Of a DNA stretch of 37,562 bases, positions 17,013-25,238 are shown piece after piece. The position numbers and the translations under genes were made by a program. Source of the stretch: an uncultured Tateyamaria sp. (GTDB lineage: Bacteria; Pseudomonadota; Alphaproteobacteria; Rhodobacterales; Rhodobacteraceae); the NCBI GenBank assembly GCA_905480645.1, contig CAJQRC010000065.1, positions 1 to 37,562 on the forward strand. The letters are read 5' to 3'. The first letter of the stretch is position 1, and each line of letters starts with the position of its first letter. The notes under the pieces were generated by a model, which saw only the letters and a program-made list of their open reading frames with translations, searched no databases and was not told where the DNA came from.

Positions 17013-17735
17013 CTAAGTAAAGAATTGCGCGCCATTGGCAGAGATGGTTGAGCCGTTGATAAAGCCAGAATCATCAGCAGCAAGAAAAACTACGCAGCGC
17101 GCTATTTCATCAGGGGTACCCAACCGCCCAGTCGGAATTTGAGAAATTATGCTCTCGCGCACTTTTTCAGGTACTGCCATAACCATGTCAGTACCTATGT
17201 ACCCTGGGCATATTGCGTTGGCTGTAATTCCTGCTCTGGCACCCTCTTGTGCGAGAGACTTAATTATACCCAGATCGCCGGCCTTAGTTGCGGCATAGTT
17301 CACCTGAGCAAATTGACCTTTCTGACCATTAATCGAAGAGATCACTATTACGCGGCCAAATTTTCGCTCTCTCATGCCGGGCCAGATAGGATGAACTGTA
17401 TTGAAAACTCCCGTTAAATTAGTATTTACGACCTCATGCCACTGTTCGGGGGTCATTCGGTGGAAAGGGGCATCACGTGTTATCCCTGCATTAGCAACGA
17501 CTACTTCAATGGGGCCTAAATCGGCTTCGACTTTGGCTAGCCCTCCTTTTGATTCTTCATAGCTTGCAACGTTCCATTTGTACGTTTTTATTCCAGTTTC
17601 ATCAGTGAATTTATCTGCTGCGCCCTGATTGCCTGCAAATGTTGCAGCGACAGAGTAATCAGCATTTTTGAGTGCAATTGAAATAGCGGCACCTATTCCT
17701 CGGCTCCCTCCGGTGACAATAGCGACGCGAGACAT
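17013..17735 (-). CDS. phaB: Acetoacetyl-CoA reductase PhaB
   Basis: A 240-residue short-chain dehydrogenase. The NADP-binding VTGGSRGIGAA motif is at residues 7-17, ANAG at 81-84, the catalytic serine region ISSINGQKGQFAQ at ~132-144, and Y147-x3-K151. The overall match, including ITRDAPFHRMTPEQWHEVVN and GYIGTDMVMAVPEKV, is to acetoacetyl-CoA reductases, which reduce acetoacetyl-CoA to (R)-3-hydroxybutyryl-CoA for polyhydroxyalkanoate. A ribosome site AAGGA precedes the ATG. It lies 129 bp after phaA on the same strand and is probably in the same operon. No polymer synthase gene is in view, as is usual in this group, where phaC lies elsewhere. Confidence 0.94.
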   Translation of the reverse strand: MSRVAIVTGGSRGIGAAISIALKNADYSVAATFAGNQGAADKFTDETGIKTYKWNVASYEESKGGLAKVEADLGPIEVVVANAGITRDAPFHRMTPEQWHEVVNTNLTGVFNTVHPIWPGMRERKFGRVIVISSINGQKGQFAQVNYAATKAGDLGIIKSLAQEGARAGITANAICPGYIGTDMVMAVPEKVRESIISQIPTGRLGTPDEIARCVVFLAADDSGFINGSTISANGAQFFT

Positions 17736-17864
17736 GTTTACAATCCTTCAATGATTACGGTAAATTTTTGAATTTTGATATGAATTTAAGAAGTACATAA
17801 GATAAATTTCATGCTTTACAGCTTATTAAAGTAAGCGCTTCCGTTGATTTAAAATCAATTTTTA

Positions 17865-19040
17865 TTAGTCGCGCTCAAGACACATTGCAACACCCATACC
17901 TCCACCTATGCACAATGTGGCCAGCCCTTTTTTTGCATCACGTCTTTTCATTTCAAAAAGTAAAGTGTTTAAAATGCGAGCACCTGACGCGCCAATTGGG
18001 TGACCAATAGCTATAGCTCCACCGTTTACGTTTACGACTGCTGGATCCCAACCCATTTCTTTATTTACGGCGCAAGCTTGCGCTGCGAATGCCTCATTGG
18101 CTTCAACCAATTCGAGCTCTTCTGGTTTCCATCTGGCTTTTTCCAGCGCTTTGCGGCTTGCATAGACAGGGCCTACACCCATTATTGATGGGTCTAGACC
18201 CACTGTCGCATAACTCACAATCCGGGCCAGTGGTTCTATTGCACGTTTTTCAGCATTTTTTGCTGTCATCATTAAAGCAGCAGCTGCTCCATCATTAAGG
18301 CCTGACGCATTAGCGGCTGTTACAGAACCATCTTTGGCGAAGGCTGGTCTAAGCTTTTGCATTGATTCCATTGTAGCGCCGTGACGTATATACTCGTCAG
18401 TATCAATGACGGTATCACCCTTGCGTCCTTTTAGGGTGAAGGCAGTAATTTCATTTGTAAACTTACCTGCCAATTGAGCAGCTTCAGCTTTATTTTGAGA
18501 GGCAACAGCAAACTTATCTTGCGTATCTCTCGTTATCTGCCACTGATCAGCAACGTTTTCAGCTGTTTGACCCATATGGTATCCGTTGAAAGCATCCCAA
18601 AGACCATCACGGATCATTGTATCAATATACTGTATGTCACCCATTTTGTGACCAGTCCGCAGCGCTGCTGCATGTGGGCTAAGTGACATATTTTCTTGCC
18701 CACCACCAATTACAATATCTGCATCACCAAGTTTAATGTGTTGCGCAGCAAGAGCAACGGCCCGCAGTCCCGACCCACAAACTTGATTGATACTCCATGC
18801 AGCAGATTCTTTTGGAAGACCGGCGTTAATGTGTGCTTGGCGAGCTGGGTTTTGGCCTTGTGCGGCTGTCAGAACTTGTCCGAGGATTGTTTCAGACACT
18901 TCTGCTTTTTCAATACCAGCGCGCGAGACAACCGCCTCTAAAACGTTTGCCCCCAACACGTGAGCGGGTGTTTTTGAAAAACAGCCGCAAAAACTGCCCA
19001 CTGCAGTTCTAGCAGCAGAAACTATGACTATATCGGTCAT
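17865..19040 (-). CDS. phaA: Acetyl-CoA C-acetyltransferase (beta-ketothiolase) PhaA
   Basis: A 391-residue thiolase II that condenses two acetyl-CoA to acetoacetyl-CoA. The nucleophile C88 lies in [10 protein letters not shown], the His is in [14 protein letters not shown], and the second Cys is in TLCIGGGMG near the C-terminus. The open frame runs 58 codons further upstream to 19214, but the true start is the ATG at 19038-19040: the product then begins [17 protein letters not shown], as all thiolases do, and AGAGGA lies 10 bp ahead. Together with phaB downstream it forms the first two steps of polyhydroxybutyrate synthesis and can also serve in acetoacetyl-CoA breakdown. Confidence 0.95.
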   Translation of the reverse strand: MTDIVIVSAARTAVGSFCGCFSKTPAHVLGANVLEAVVSRAGIEKAEVSETILGQVLTAAQGQNPARQAHINAGLPKESAAWSINQVCGSGLRAVALAAQHIKLGDADIVIGGGQENMSLSPHAAALRTGHKMGDIQYIDTMIRDGLWDAFNGYHMGQTAENVADQWQITRDTQDKFAVASQNKAEAAQLAGKFTNEITAFTLKGRKGDTVIDTDEYIRHGATMESMQKLRPAFAKDGSVTAANASGLNDGAAAALMMTAKNAEKRAIEPLARIVSYATVGLDPSIMGVGPVYASRKALEKARWKPEELELVEANEAFAAQACAVNKEMGWDPAVVNVNGGAIAIGHPIGASGARILNTLLFEMKRRDAKKGLATLCIGGGMGVAMCLERD

Positions 19041-19407
19041 TGTGGTCAAATCCTCTGTTAGATAAGCGCGAAATGTCTTCCAAACACAAACTAAACTGCC
19101 GAAAGAATGTAGTTGATAACAGCCTTTAATGGATTCGCTGCGGCGCGGCAACGGGCAGGATGCTTCCAGTACGGTGATTAATAACAATAAGTTTTTATTC
19201 ACTGTAGAGGTCACGGAAGATTTCTTTTACTTGATTCCGAATGCTTTATTTAGCGGTATTGAAGTTTCATTGAATTGACTCTTGCAGATTGGTCAGTGTA
19301 TGCCGCCATCATTGGTGTTGGTGGTCTCCGCGAGGAGCTCCCTGTCAGTCTGGTGATAGCCAGTCAGAGGACAACGCACTTCGAAACCTAAACGAAGGAG
19401 ATCAGCC
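19041..19407. other. Gene-free divergent region between phaA and rpsD
   Basis: About 370 bases without a credible gene, holding the promoters of phaA (leftward) and rpsD (rightward). In the last 100 bases before rpsD the sequence becomes GC-richer and can fold: CTCC-GCGA-GGAG (19326-19337) is a short stem closed by a GNRA-type tetraloop, and CTGG-TGATAG-CCAG follows at 19350-19363. This may be a 5' leader of the ribosomal protein mRNA; no further feature is visible. Confidence 0.5.
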
Positions 19408-20028
19408 GTGACAAAACGCACGTCTGCCAAGTACAAAATAGATCGTCGTATGGGCGAAAACATCTGGGGTCGTCCAAAATCCCCCGTAAATCGCCGTGAG
19501 TATGGGCCCGGACAGCATGGGCAGCGCCGTAAAGGTAAAGTGTCTGATTTTGGTATACAATTACGTGCCAAGCAGAAACTTAAAGGTTATTATGGTGACG
19601 TTACCGAGAAACAGTTCCGTCGTATTTATGCAGAGGCAGAACGAGTAAAAGGCGATACTGGCGAAAATTTGATTGGGCTACTAGAACGTAGGTTGGATGC
19701 AGTGGTTTACCGCGCAAAATTTGTGGCGACAGTCTTTGCCGCTCGCCAATTCGTAAACCATGGCCACGTCAAAGTGAATGGTCGCAAAGTGAACATCCCA
19801 TCGTACCGGGTAAAAGAAGGCGATGTGATCGAAGTTAGGGATAAATCGAAGCAATTGGCAGTAGTACTTGAGGCGACCCAATTGCCGGAGCGCGATGTGC
19901 CAGATTACGTAGACGCGGATCATTCTAAAATGGCCGCAACGTTCGTGCGAACGCCGACACTCGGCGATGTACCTTATCCTGTAGTCATGGAACCAAACTT
20001 AGTTGTTGAGTTTTACGCGAAAAATTGA
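19408..20028 (+). CDS. rpsD: 30S ribosomal protein S4
   Basis: A 206-residue protein beginning (GTG start) [20 protein letters not shown], with the S4 N-terminal domain at ~residues 3-95 and the S4 RNA-binding domain at ~96-160 ([33 protein letters not shown]). It binds 16S rRNA early in assembly of the small subunit. AAGGAG at 19395-19400 sets the GTG start. It is monocistronic here, with an intrinsic terminator about 30 bp after the stop, and is not in a ribosomal protein cluster, as is usual for alphaproteobacteria. All expected length is present. Confidence 0.98.
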   Translation: MTKRTSAKYKIDRRMGENIWGRPKSPVNRREYGPGQHGQRRKGKVSDFGIQLRAKQKLKGYYGDVTEKQFRRIYAEAERVKGDTGENLIGLLERRLDAVVYRAKFVATVFAARQFVNHGHVKVNGRKVNIPSYRVKEGDVIEVRDKSKQLAVVLEATQLPERDVPDYVDADHSKMAATFVRTPTLGDVPYPVVMEPNLVVEFYAKN

Positions 20029-20060
20029 TCAGAATACTGCAAATTAAACTGTTTGACTAC

Positions 20061-20091
20061 AAAAGACCGCTCATTTTGGGCGGTCTTTTTT
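20061..20091 (+). terminator. Rho-independent terminator of rpsD
   Basis: AAGACCGC (20063-20070) and GCGGTCTT (20080-20087) form an eight-bp stem with a nine-base loop, followed by a run of T. A further A-T pair or two extend the base of the stem. It begins ~30 bp after the rpsD stop, so rpsD is a single-gene transcript. Confidence 0.93.
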
Positions 20092-20280
20092 CGATTTTTA
20101 CATAATATTTGTCGGTTGCTTTTTATCGTCTGTTGTCTTTTTTGATAGTTTGTATTGGTTTGAGAGCCAGTCTATTTCTAATAATAACCGCGACTCATTT
20201 TTCTGGTAAAAAAATTATGTATTTTCCACTGGTAAGGCTGACTTAGGAAGCTTAAATTCACTCTATAACAGGAGGCCGAA

Positions 20281-21369
20281 ATGGAACGCATTAAACCCCA
20301 ACCTGGCATCATGGATATCGAGCTTTATCAGGGTGGGACCAGCCATTTGGCGGGCATTAAAGATGTCGTTAAACTATCATCAAATGAGAACCCGCTTGGT
20401 CCAAGTGAAAAAGCTATTGAAGCTTACAGTAAAGCCGCGTTTGAATTAAATAGATATCCATCTTCTGACCATAACAGCTTGCGAGCGGCTATAGGAAAGG
20501 TGCACCAATTAGATTCAGACCGGGTGATTTGTGGGTCAGGATCAGATGAAATAATTTCCTTACTCTGTCAGGCTTACGCTGGTCCAGAAACAGAAGTTAT
20601 TCATACTGTACATGGCTTTAGTATGTACCGAATTAACGCATTAATAGCTGGTGCTGTACCCGTCGAAGTGGTTGAAAACAATAGAGTTACCGATGTAGAT
20701 GCCATACTTGCAGCCGTAACTGAGCGAACTTGCCTTGTGTTTTTTGCTAACCCAAATAACCCGACAGGCACAATGATTCCAACATCTGAAGTAGAGCGTT
20801 TGATCAATAGTTTGCCACGTCACACATTACTAGTTTTGGATGGTGCCTATGCAGAATACGTCGAGAATTATGATGGTGGCGCTTCATTGGTAGAAGCTAA
20901 TAACAACGTCGTAATGACAAGGACATTTTCCAAACTCTATGGGTTGGGTGGGTTGCGGGTCGGTTGGGGTTATGGCCCAGTCCACGTAATCGATACTCTA
21001 AATCGAGTACGTGGCCCATTCAATGTGACACAGCCGGGATTAGCGGCTGCCAAAGCGGCAGTTTTTGATCGAGCCTATACTACGCACTGCCGAGTGGAAA
21101 ATGCACGATGTAGAAGTTGGATGGCCGATAAATTGGCTGAAATTGGTGTGCTATCTGACGCATCACTTGCTAATTTTATTCTAGCTCGCTTTCGTGATAG
21201 GCACGAGGCAGAGGCTTGCGATTTTTATCTACAGTCGCAGGGAATTATCGTACGTCGCGTGTCTGGGTACAATTTGCCGGCAGCATTACGTATTACTGTG
21301 GGTGACGAAAGTGCTTGTCGTCGTGTTGTTCATGCTATTCGTCAATTTAAAAATGGTAAACGGGTATGA
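20281..21369 (+). CDS. hisC: Histidinol-phosphate aminotransferase HisC
   Basis: A 362-residue fold-type-I PLP enzyme. [10 protein letters not shown] is at residues 33-42, NPNNPTG at 157-163, and the PLP lysine K218 lies in [18 protein letters not shown]. HisC makes histidinol phosphate; in alphaproteobacteria the same enzyme class also transaminates aromatic keto acids. That broader role is suggested here because the next gene, overlapping by ATGA, is the tyrosine-pathway dehydrogenase. A strong AGGAGG ribosome site precedes the ATG. The gene follows the rpsD terminator by about 190 bp and must have its own promoter. Confidence 0.94.
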   Translation: MERIKPQPGIMDIELYQGGTSHLAGIKDVVKLSSNENPLGPSEKAIEAYSKAAFELNRYPSSDHNSLRAAIGKVHQLDSDRVICGSGSDEIISLLCQAYAGPETEVIHTVHGFSMYRINALIAGAVPVEVVENNRVTDVDAILAAVTERTCLVFFANPNNPTGTMIPTSEVERLINSLPRHTLLVLDGAYAEYVENYDGGASLVEANNNVVMTRTFSKLYGLGGLRVGWGYGPVHVIDTLNRVRGPFNVTQPGLAAAKAAVFDRAYTTHCRVENARCRSWMADKLAEIGVLSDASLANFILARFRDRHEAEACDFYLQSQGIIVRRVSGYNLPAALRITVGDESACRRVVHAIRQFKNGKRV

Positions 21370-22283
21370 GCGTCATTTACAACCGTGTGGCTCTAATAGG
21401 TTTGGGCCTGATTGCTTCTTCTATGTTTTGGGCCATTAAGCGTCGTGGACTTGCAGGTGAGGTAACTGGTTATGCTCGCAGCGTGGAGACCCGCAATACA
21501 GCACGTAGGATTGCTCTGTGCGACCGTGTTTGTGATACTATAGCTGAGGCGGTTGAGGGCGCGGATCTGGTTGTCTTGTGTGTTCCTGTGGGTGTCATGG
21601 GGGCAGTTGCTAAAGAGATGGCTCCATATCTAGCAAATGATGCAACGATCAGTGATGTAGGTTCTGTTAAACGTGAAGTAATCGCGGCGGTTAAACCAAA
21701 TTTACCAAATAATGTTCACTTTATTCCTGCGCATCCATTGGCAGGAACAGAACACTCCGGACCTGAAAGCGGGTTTGCGGAACTTTTTGATAACCGATGG
21801 TGTCTATTAGTACCCGGGCCAGATTCAGATTCCACAGTTACCGCAAGACTGTTACAGTTTTGGGAGGGGCTGGGCGCTAACGTCGAGGAAATGGATGCTG
21901 ACCATCATGATTTGGTACTTGCCGTAACAAGTCATGCTCCTCATTTAATAGCATATACGATGGTTGGAGTTGCTGATGACTTGCGGCGGGTGACGGACAG
22001 CGAAGTTATAAAATATTCGGCTGCAGGTTTTCGCGATTTTACTCGGATAGCAGCAAGCGATCCGACAATGTGGCGTGATGTATTTTTGAATAATAAAGAA
22101 GCCACGCTGGAGGTTTTGGGACGCTTTACTGAGGAGCTATTTGCTTTGCAGCGTGCGATAAGGACGGAAGATGGAGATCACCTGCATGACTACTTCAGCC
22201 GGACACGGGCAATCCGGCGTGGTATTATCGAGGCGGGACAGGATACTGACGCTCCAGATTTTGGACGAGGTGCAAAGCGGTGA
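21366..22283 (+). CDS. tyrC: Prephenate/arogenate (cyclohexadienyl) dehydrogenase
   Basis: A 305-residue NAD-dependent dehydrogenase. The N-terminal Rossmann motif is [13 protein letters not shown] (residues 8-20), with alanine at the usual third glycine position, as seen in related alphaproteobacterial proteins. [20 protein letters not shown] around residue 120 is the substrate-binding signature, and [20 protein letters not shown] at ~180-200 is the conserved helical-domain segment. The enzyme decarboxylates prephenate or arogenate for tyrosine synthesis. It overlaps hisC at its start and the next gene at its end (GTGA), so three genes are translationally coupled. Confidence 0.92.
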   Translation: MSVIYNRVALIGLGLIASSMFWAIKRRGLAGEVTGYARSVETRNTARRIALCDRVCDTIAEAVEGADLVVLCVPVGVMGAVAKEMAPYLANDATISDVGSVKREVIAAVKPNLPNNVHFIPAHPLAGTEHSGPESGFAELFDNRWCLLVPGPDSDSTVTARLLQFWEGLGANVEEMDADHHDLVLAVTSHAPHLIAYTMVGVADDLRRVTDSEVIKYSAAGFRDFTRIAASDPTMWRDVFLNNKEATLEVLGRFTEELFALQRAIRTEDGDHLHDYFSRTRAIRRGIIEAGQDTDAPDFGRGAKR

Positions 22284-23053
22284 AAACTGCAGTTTTGGTA
22301 CTGGCATTAGTTACCAACTTCGCCATAGCAGCACCTGACATATCAAAACGACCAATGATTCGAGATCGAATTACGACAGAGGTTCCTCAAAAAAATATCC
22401 GTCCTGTAGCACGTGCTTTGCACCGCAATGTTCAACTGATTGCCACTGTCCAATTAAAGTTTTCAATTAGACCTCTTTTGCGCCCTCGGATAATAGAACG
22501 AAAAGCCATGGCTCGTCTTAATGCGCGCCGAAAAGGACAAGTCTGTGGAGACCCTGACCTGCAGGGTGAAGAGGTAGGTTCGGTGTCAGCGCGTATTAAG
22601 GGATGTGGAATTAAAGAGGCGGTCCGGTTGCGCTCTGTATCTGGCGTTAAGCTGAGCCAAGCTTCATTGATGGACTGTCCGACCGCTACGGCTCTGAAAG
22701 ATTGGACAGAAAAAAGTGCTAAAAATGCTCTCCGTTCTGTTGGTGGTGGTTTGAAAGAGTATCGCATTGCCGCGCACTACGTTTGCAGAACTCGCAATAA
22801 TAAAAAAGGCGCAAGAATATCAGAGCATGGCAGAGGTCGCGCGCTCGATATTTCAGGTTTTGTTTTAAAAGATGGTACGCAATTGACCGTGCTCCGTGGT
22901 TGGAATTCTAGATATGGAAAGGCTTTAAAGCTTATGCATAAAGGTGCTTGTGGTCCATTTGGAACGGTTCTTGGACCCCGCGCAGATCGCTTCCATCGAG
23001 ATCATTTTCATTTCGATACAGCTAGACATCGCAGTGGACCATATTGTCGTTAA
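22280..23053 (+). CDS. Extensin-like C-terminal domain protein, exported
   Basis: A 257-residue protein starting at GTG with a short signal peptide ([20 protein letters not shown]). After a basic linker the C-terminal ~170 residues form an extensin-like C domain with the motifs CGDPDLQGEEVG, DCPTATALKDW, YVCRTRNN, SEHGRGRALDISGF and DRFHRDHFHFDT. The His/Asp pattern (H-GRALDI and DHFHFD) resembles the zinc sites of D-Ala-D-Ala peptidase-like folds, suggesting a role on the cell wall, but activity is not established. Six or more cysteines suggest disulfides in the periplasm. It is coupled to tyrC by a GTGA overlap, although no functional link to aromatic amino acids is evident. Confidence 0.88.
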   Translation: MKTAVLVLALVTNFAIAAPDISKRPMIRDRITTEVPQKNIRPVARALHRNVQLIATVQLKFSIRPLLRPRIIERKAMARLNARRKGQVCGDPDLQGEEVGSVSARIKGCGIKEAVRLRSVSGVKLSQASLMDCPTATALKDWTEKSAKNALRSVGGGLKEYRIAAHYVCRTRNNKKGARISEHGRGRALDISGFVLKDGTQLTVLRGWNSRYGKALKLMHKGACGPFGTVLGPRADRFHRDHFHFDTARHRSGPYCR

Positions 23054-23417
23054 AACAGCCAAATTTGTTACATTAAAATAGCCGCGGTATTTAGGCTAAG
23101 GATGTGAAGCCTAAACTTTATCATGCTATTGTAAATCTATAGTATGAAGTGCAAGTTTATAACAGTGGGTCGTTGGTCCATGTATGAATTAACTCAATAA
23201 GTATATCGATAAAAAACACAATTTCCAAGACTTTTCAAAAACTATTTACTTTTAAATCATCCATTCAAATAAGATTATTGATGTGACAAAATATCGGCAA
23301 AGGATGCCGTATCCATTACAGTAATCAGACTACAATGTTACAATAACCATAATTCTTGCCCTCTCACTTGGGTGTGAAATCGGATTTATCGTTGCTGGCT
23401 ATGAGGGATAAATAACA
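23054..23417. other. Gene-free stretch after the extensin-like gene
   Basis: About 360 AT-rich bases. Besides the hairpin at 23090-23115, described separately, there is a small stem CGGCA (23295-23299) with TGCCG (23305-23309). The promoter of the ChaC-like gene must lie here. No tRNA or small coding frame with a ribosome site was seen. Confidence 0.55.
23090..23115 (+). terminator. Possible terminator hairpin after the extensin-like gene
   Basis: TTTAGGCT (23090-23097) and AGCCTAAA (23108-23115) pair perfectly over eight bases around a ten-base loop, 37 bp after the stop. The following bases contain only a short T stretch (CTTTATC), so it is a weak candidate for the end of the hisC-tyrC-extensin transcript. 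Confidence 0.5.
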
Positions 23418-23948
23418 ATGACGATGTGGGTATTTGGCTATGGTAGTTTGCTTTGGAACCCGGGAATTAATGTGGCTGAAAAAGTTTTAGCATCACTGTC
23501 TGGATATGCCCGATCATTTTGTATGAGGTCAATCCATCATCGTGGGTCCGACGAAAAACCAGGATTAGTGTTGGCGCTGGATCAAACCCTCAATGCATAT
23601 TGTAACGGTGTAGTTTTGCGGGTTATGACCGGAGATGAGGATAACGCTTTGTCCTATTTGCGCGAACGTGAGTTGATTTCGTCTGCGTATGTTGAAAAAA
23701 TGTTAGATGTGACATTACTCGATGGTAGAGTTGTTACAGCCCTGACCTATGTGGTCGATCCAGAACACGTCCAATACTGCGGTGGCTTACCGCTCGAAGA
23801 ACAGGCACAAATTATTGCAAAAGCTTGGGGTGGGCGTGGAGCAAACAGTGAATACCTTTACAAAACTGCTTCTCAATTACACAAGATGGGTGTCGCGGAT
23901 AAAGAATTGGATTGGCTAGTAAGCCGCGTTGCAGCATTATCTTCATAA
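23418..23948 (+). CDS. Gamma-glutamylcyclotransferase, ChaC-like
   Basis: A 176-residue protein beginning MTMWVFGYGSLLWNPG, the nucleotide-binding-like signature of the gamma-glutamylcyclotransferase fold. A catalytic glutamate in the YLRERELISSAYVE segment (about residues 76-89) and the SxxYLYKTASQLHKMG segment near the C-terminus match ChaC proteins, which split glutathione to 5-oxoproline and Cys-Gly. Start choice: GAGGG about 10 bp before the first ATG; a second ATG two codons later is also possible. It is cytoplasmic and appears to stand alone, 73 bp before the stator-type pair on the same strand. Confidence 0.92.
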   Translation: MTMWVFGYGSLLWNPGINVAEKVLASLSGYARSFCMRSIHHRGSDEKPGLVLALDQTLNAYCNGVVLRVMTGDEDNALSYLRERELISSAYVEKMLDVTLLDGRVVTALTYVVDPEHVQYCGGLPLEEQAQIIAKAWGGRGANSEYLYKTASQLHKMGVADKELDWLVSRVAALSS

Positions 23949-24021
23949 ATCCTTGGCACTTCTTAAAAAAGTCCGATAAGCTGCATTAACTAATGTATAA
24001 CAAGGGTGCAGGAGCTAACCC

Positions 24022-25236
24022 ATGGCGCAGCCCTTAGTAAAAGCCCAACCGCATTTTTCGCAGCCGGTACGGCAAGTCACGTTAATGGTAATCGTCTTGG
24101 GTCTTTCGGGGTTTGGCGTTGTTTTAGCGTTGCCGCGTGTACTGCCTGTTTTTGAAGCGAACCCATATCTTAATGGGTTTATCATGTTCGTTTTTGCAAC
24201 TGGCGTGATTGCTTGTTTCTGGATGGTCTTTCAATTGATCCAGTCAGTACGTTGGATTGAGCGTTTTGCTGGGGATGGCCCTGCTTCGTCTGGAAAAGCG
24301 CCACAGTTGTTGGCATCATTGGCATCGCTTCTGCGCTCGCGTGGGGCAGAAATGCAGTTAAACGCCACGTCGACACGATCAATTTTAGATTCGGTGGCTA
24401 CCCGAATTGATGAAGTGCGAGAAATTACGCGATATATTGTCAACTTATTAATTTTCCTAGGCCTTTTGGGCACCTTTTACGGGTTGGCAACTACTGTTCC
24501 GGCCCTGGTTGATACAATTCGTGGACTTGCGCCCCAAGATGGCGAGGCTGGTTTTGAGGTATTTGCGCGCCTAATGAGTGGGCTTGAAGAACAGCTAGGT
24601 GGAATGGGTGTAGCTTTCGCGTCTTCTCTGTTAGGTTTGGCAGGTTCCTTAGTTGTTGGCCTACTGGAGCTTTTTGCTGGTCATGGTCAGAATCGCTTTT
24701 ACCGAGAATTGGAAGAGTGGTTGAGTTCTATTACGCGTGTCGGTTTCGCGTCCGACGGCGAGAATGTAACGGATCAAGCTGCAATAGCGAGTATCGTAAA
24801 TCATCTGACCCTCCAAACAGAAAATTTGCAGTCTATGTTCAGCCAATCTGATGTTATTCGTTCTAATATGGATGAAAAAGTGGGGAGGCTGGCTGGGTCT
24901 ATCGAACAAATTATTAAACAAATAAAAGAACAAAACAGAGGTGTCGGTGTCCTGCACCAGATGGTTGATGGGCAAGAACGATTGATCAGTTTAATTGAAC
25001 AACGAGGCGCGGGTGATAGCATTGATGCGGAAAGTCGGATGCGTCTTCGGTCCATTGACGTTCAGATGTTGCAAATATTAGAAGAAATAAGCGTAGGACG
25101 CCGAGTTATGACTTCCGAACTGCGTGAAGATATAGCCGCACTTACTACTGTTCTGAGCCGGTCATTAAGCCAGGCTAGTAATCTAGCAAACAGTGACAAC
25201 ATTGAGATACAAAACCAGAACGAAGGGGATATCTGA
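24022..25236 (+). CDS. MotA/ExbB/TolQ-type proton channel subunit
   Basis: A 404-residue inner-membrane protein. Helices are visible at about residues 18-38, 49-70, 137-160 and 190-216; the last two, NLLIFLGLLGTFYGLATTVPALV and GGMGVAFASSLLGLAGSLVVGLLE, carry the MotA/TolQ/ExbB channel signature. A ~60-residue cytoplasmic loop joins helices 2 and 3, and a ~180-residue polar, helix-rich tail follows helix 4 (with LEEQL-, IEQIIKQIKEQ- and EEISVGRRV-type heptads). Such proteins form pentamers around two copies of a MotB-like partner and use the proton gradient for motion. The partner is encoded two bases downstream. The locus recurs in Rhodobacterales but its role is, to my knowledge, not established. 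It is not flagellar by context. Confidence 0.88.
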   Translation: MAQPLVKAQPHFSQPVRQVTLMVIVLGLSGFGVVLALPRVLPVFEANPYLNGFIMFVFATGVIACFWMVFQLIQSVRWIERFAGDGPASSGKAPQLLASLASLLRSRGAEMQLNATSTRSILDSVATRIDEVREITRYIVNLLIFLGLLGTFYGLATTVPALVDTIRGLAPQDGEAGFEVFARLMSGLEEQLGGMGVAFASSLLGLAGSLVVGLLELFAGHGQNRFYRELEEWLSSITRVGFASDGENVTDQAAIASIVNHLTLQTENLQSMFSQSDVIRSNMDEKVGRLAGSIEQIIKQIKEQNRGVGVLHQMVDGQERLISLIEQRGAGDSIDAESRMRLRSIDVQMLQILEEISVGRRVMTSELREDIAALTTVLSRSLSQASNLANSDNIEIQNQNEGDI

Positions 25237-25238
25237 GT

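Noticed and set aside
19041-19214. N-terminal extension of phaA by 58 codons
   Set aside because: The residues do not resemble any thiolase, and a family-typical start with a ribosome site is present at 19040.
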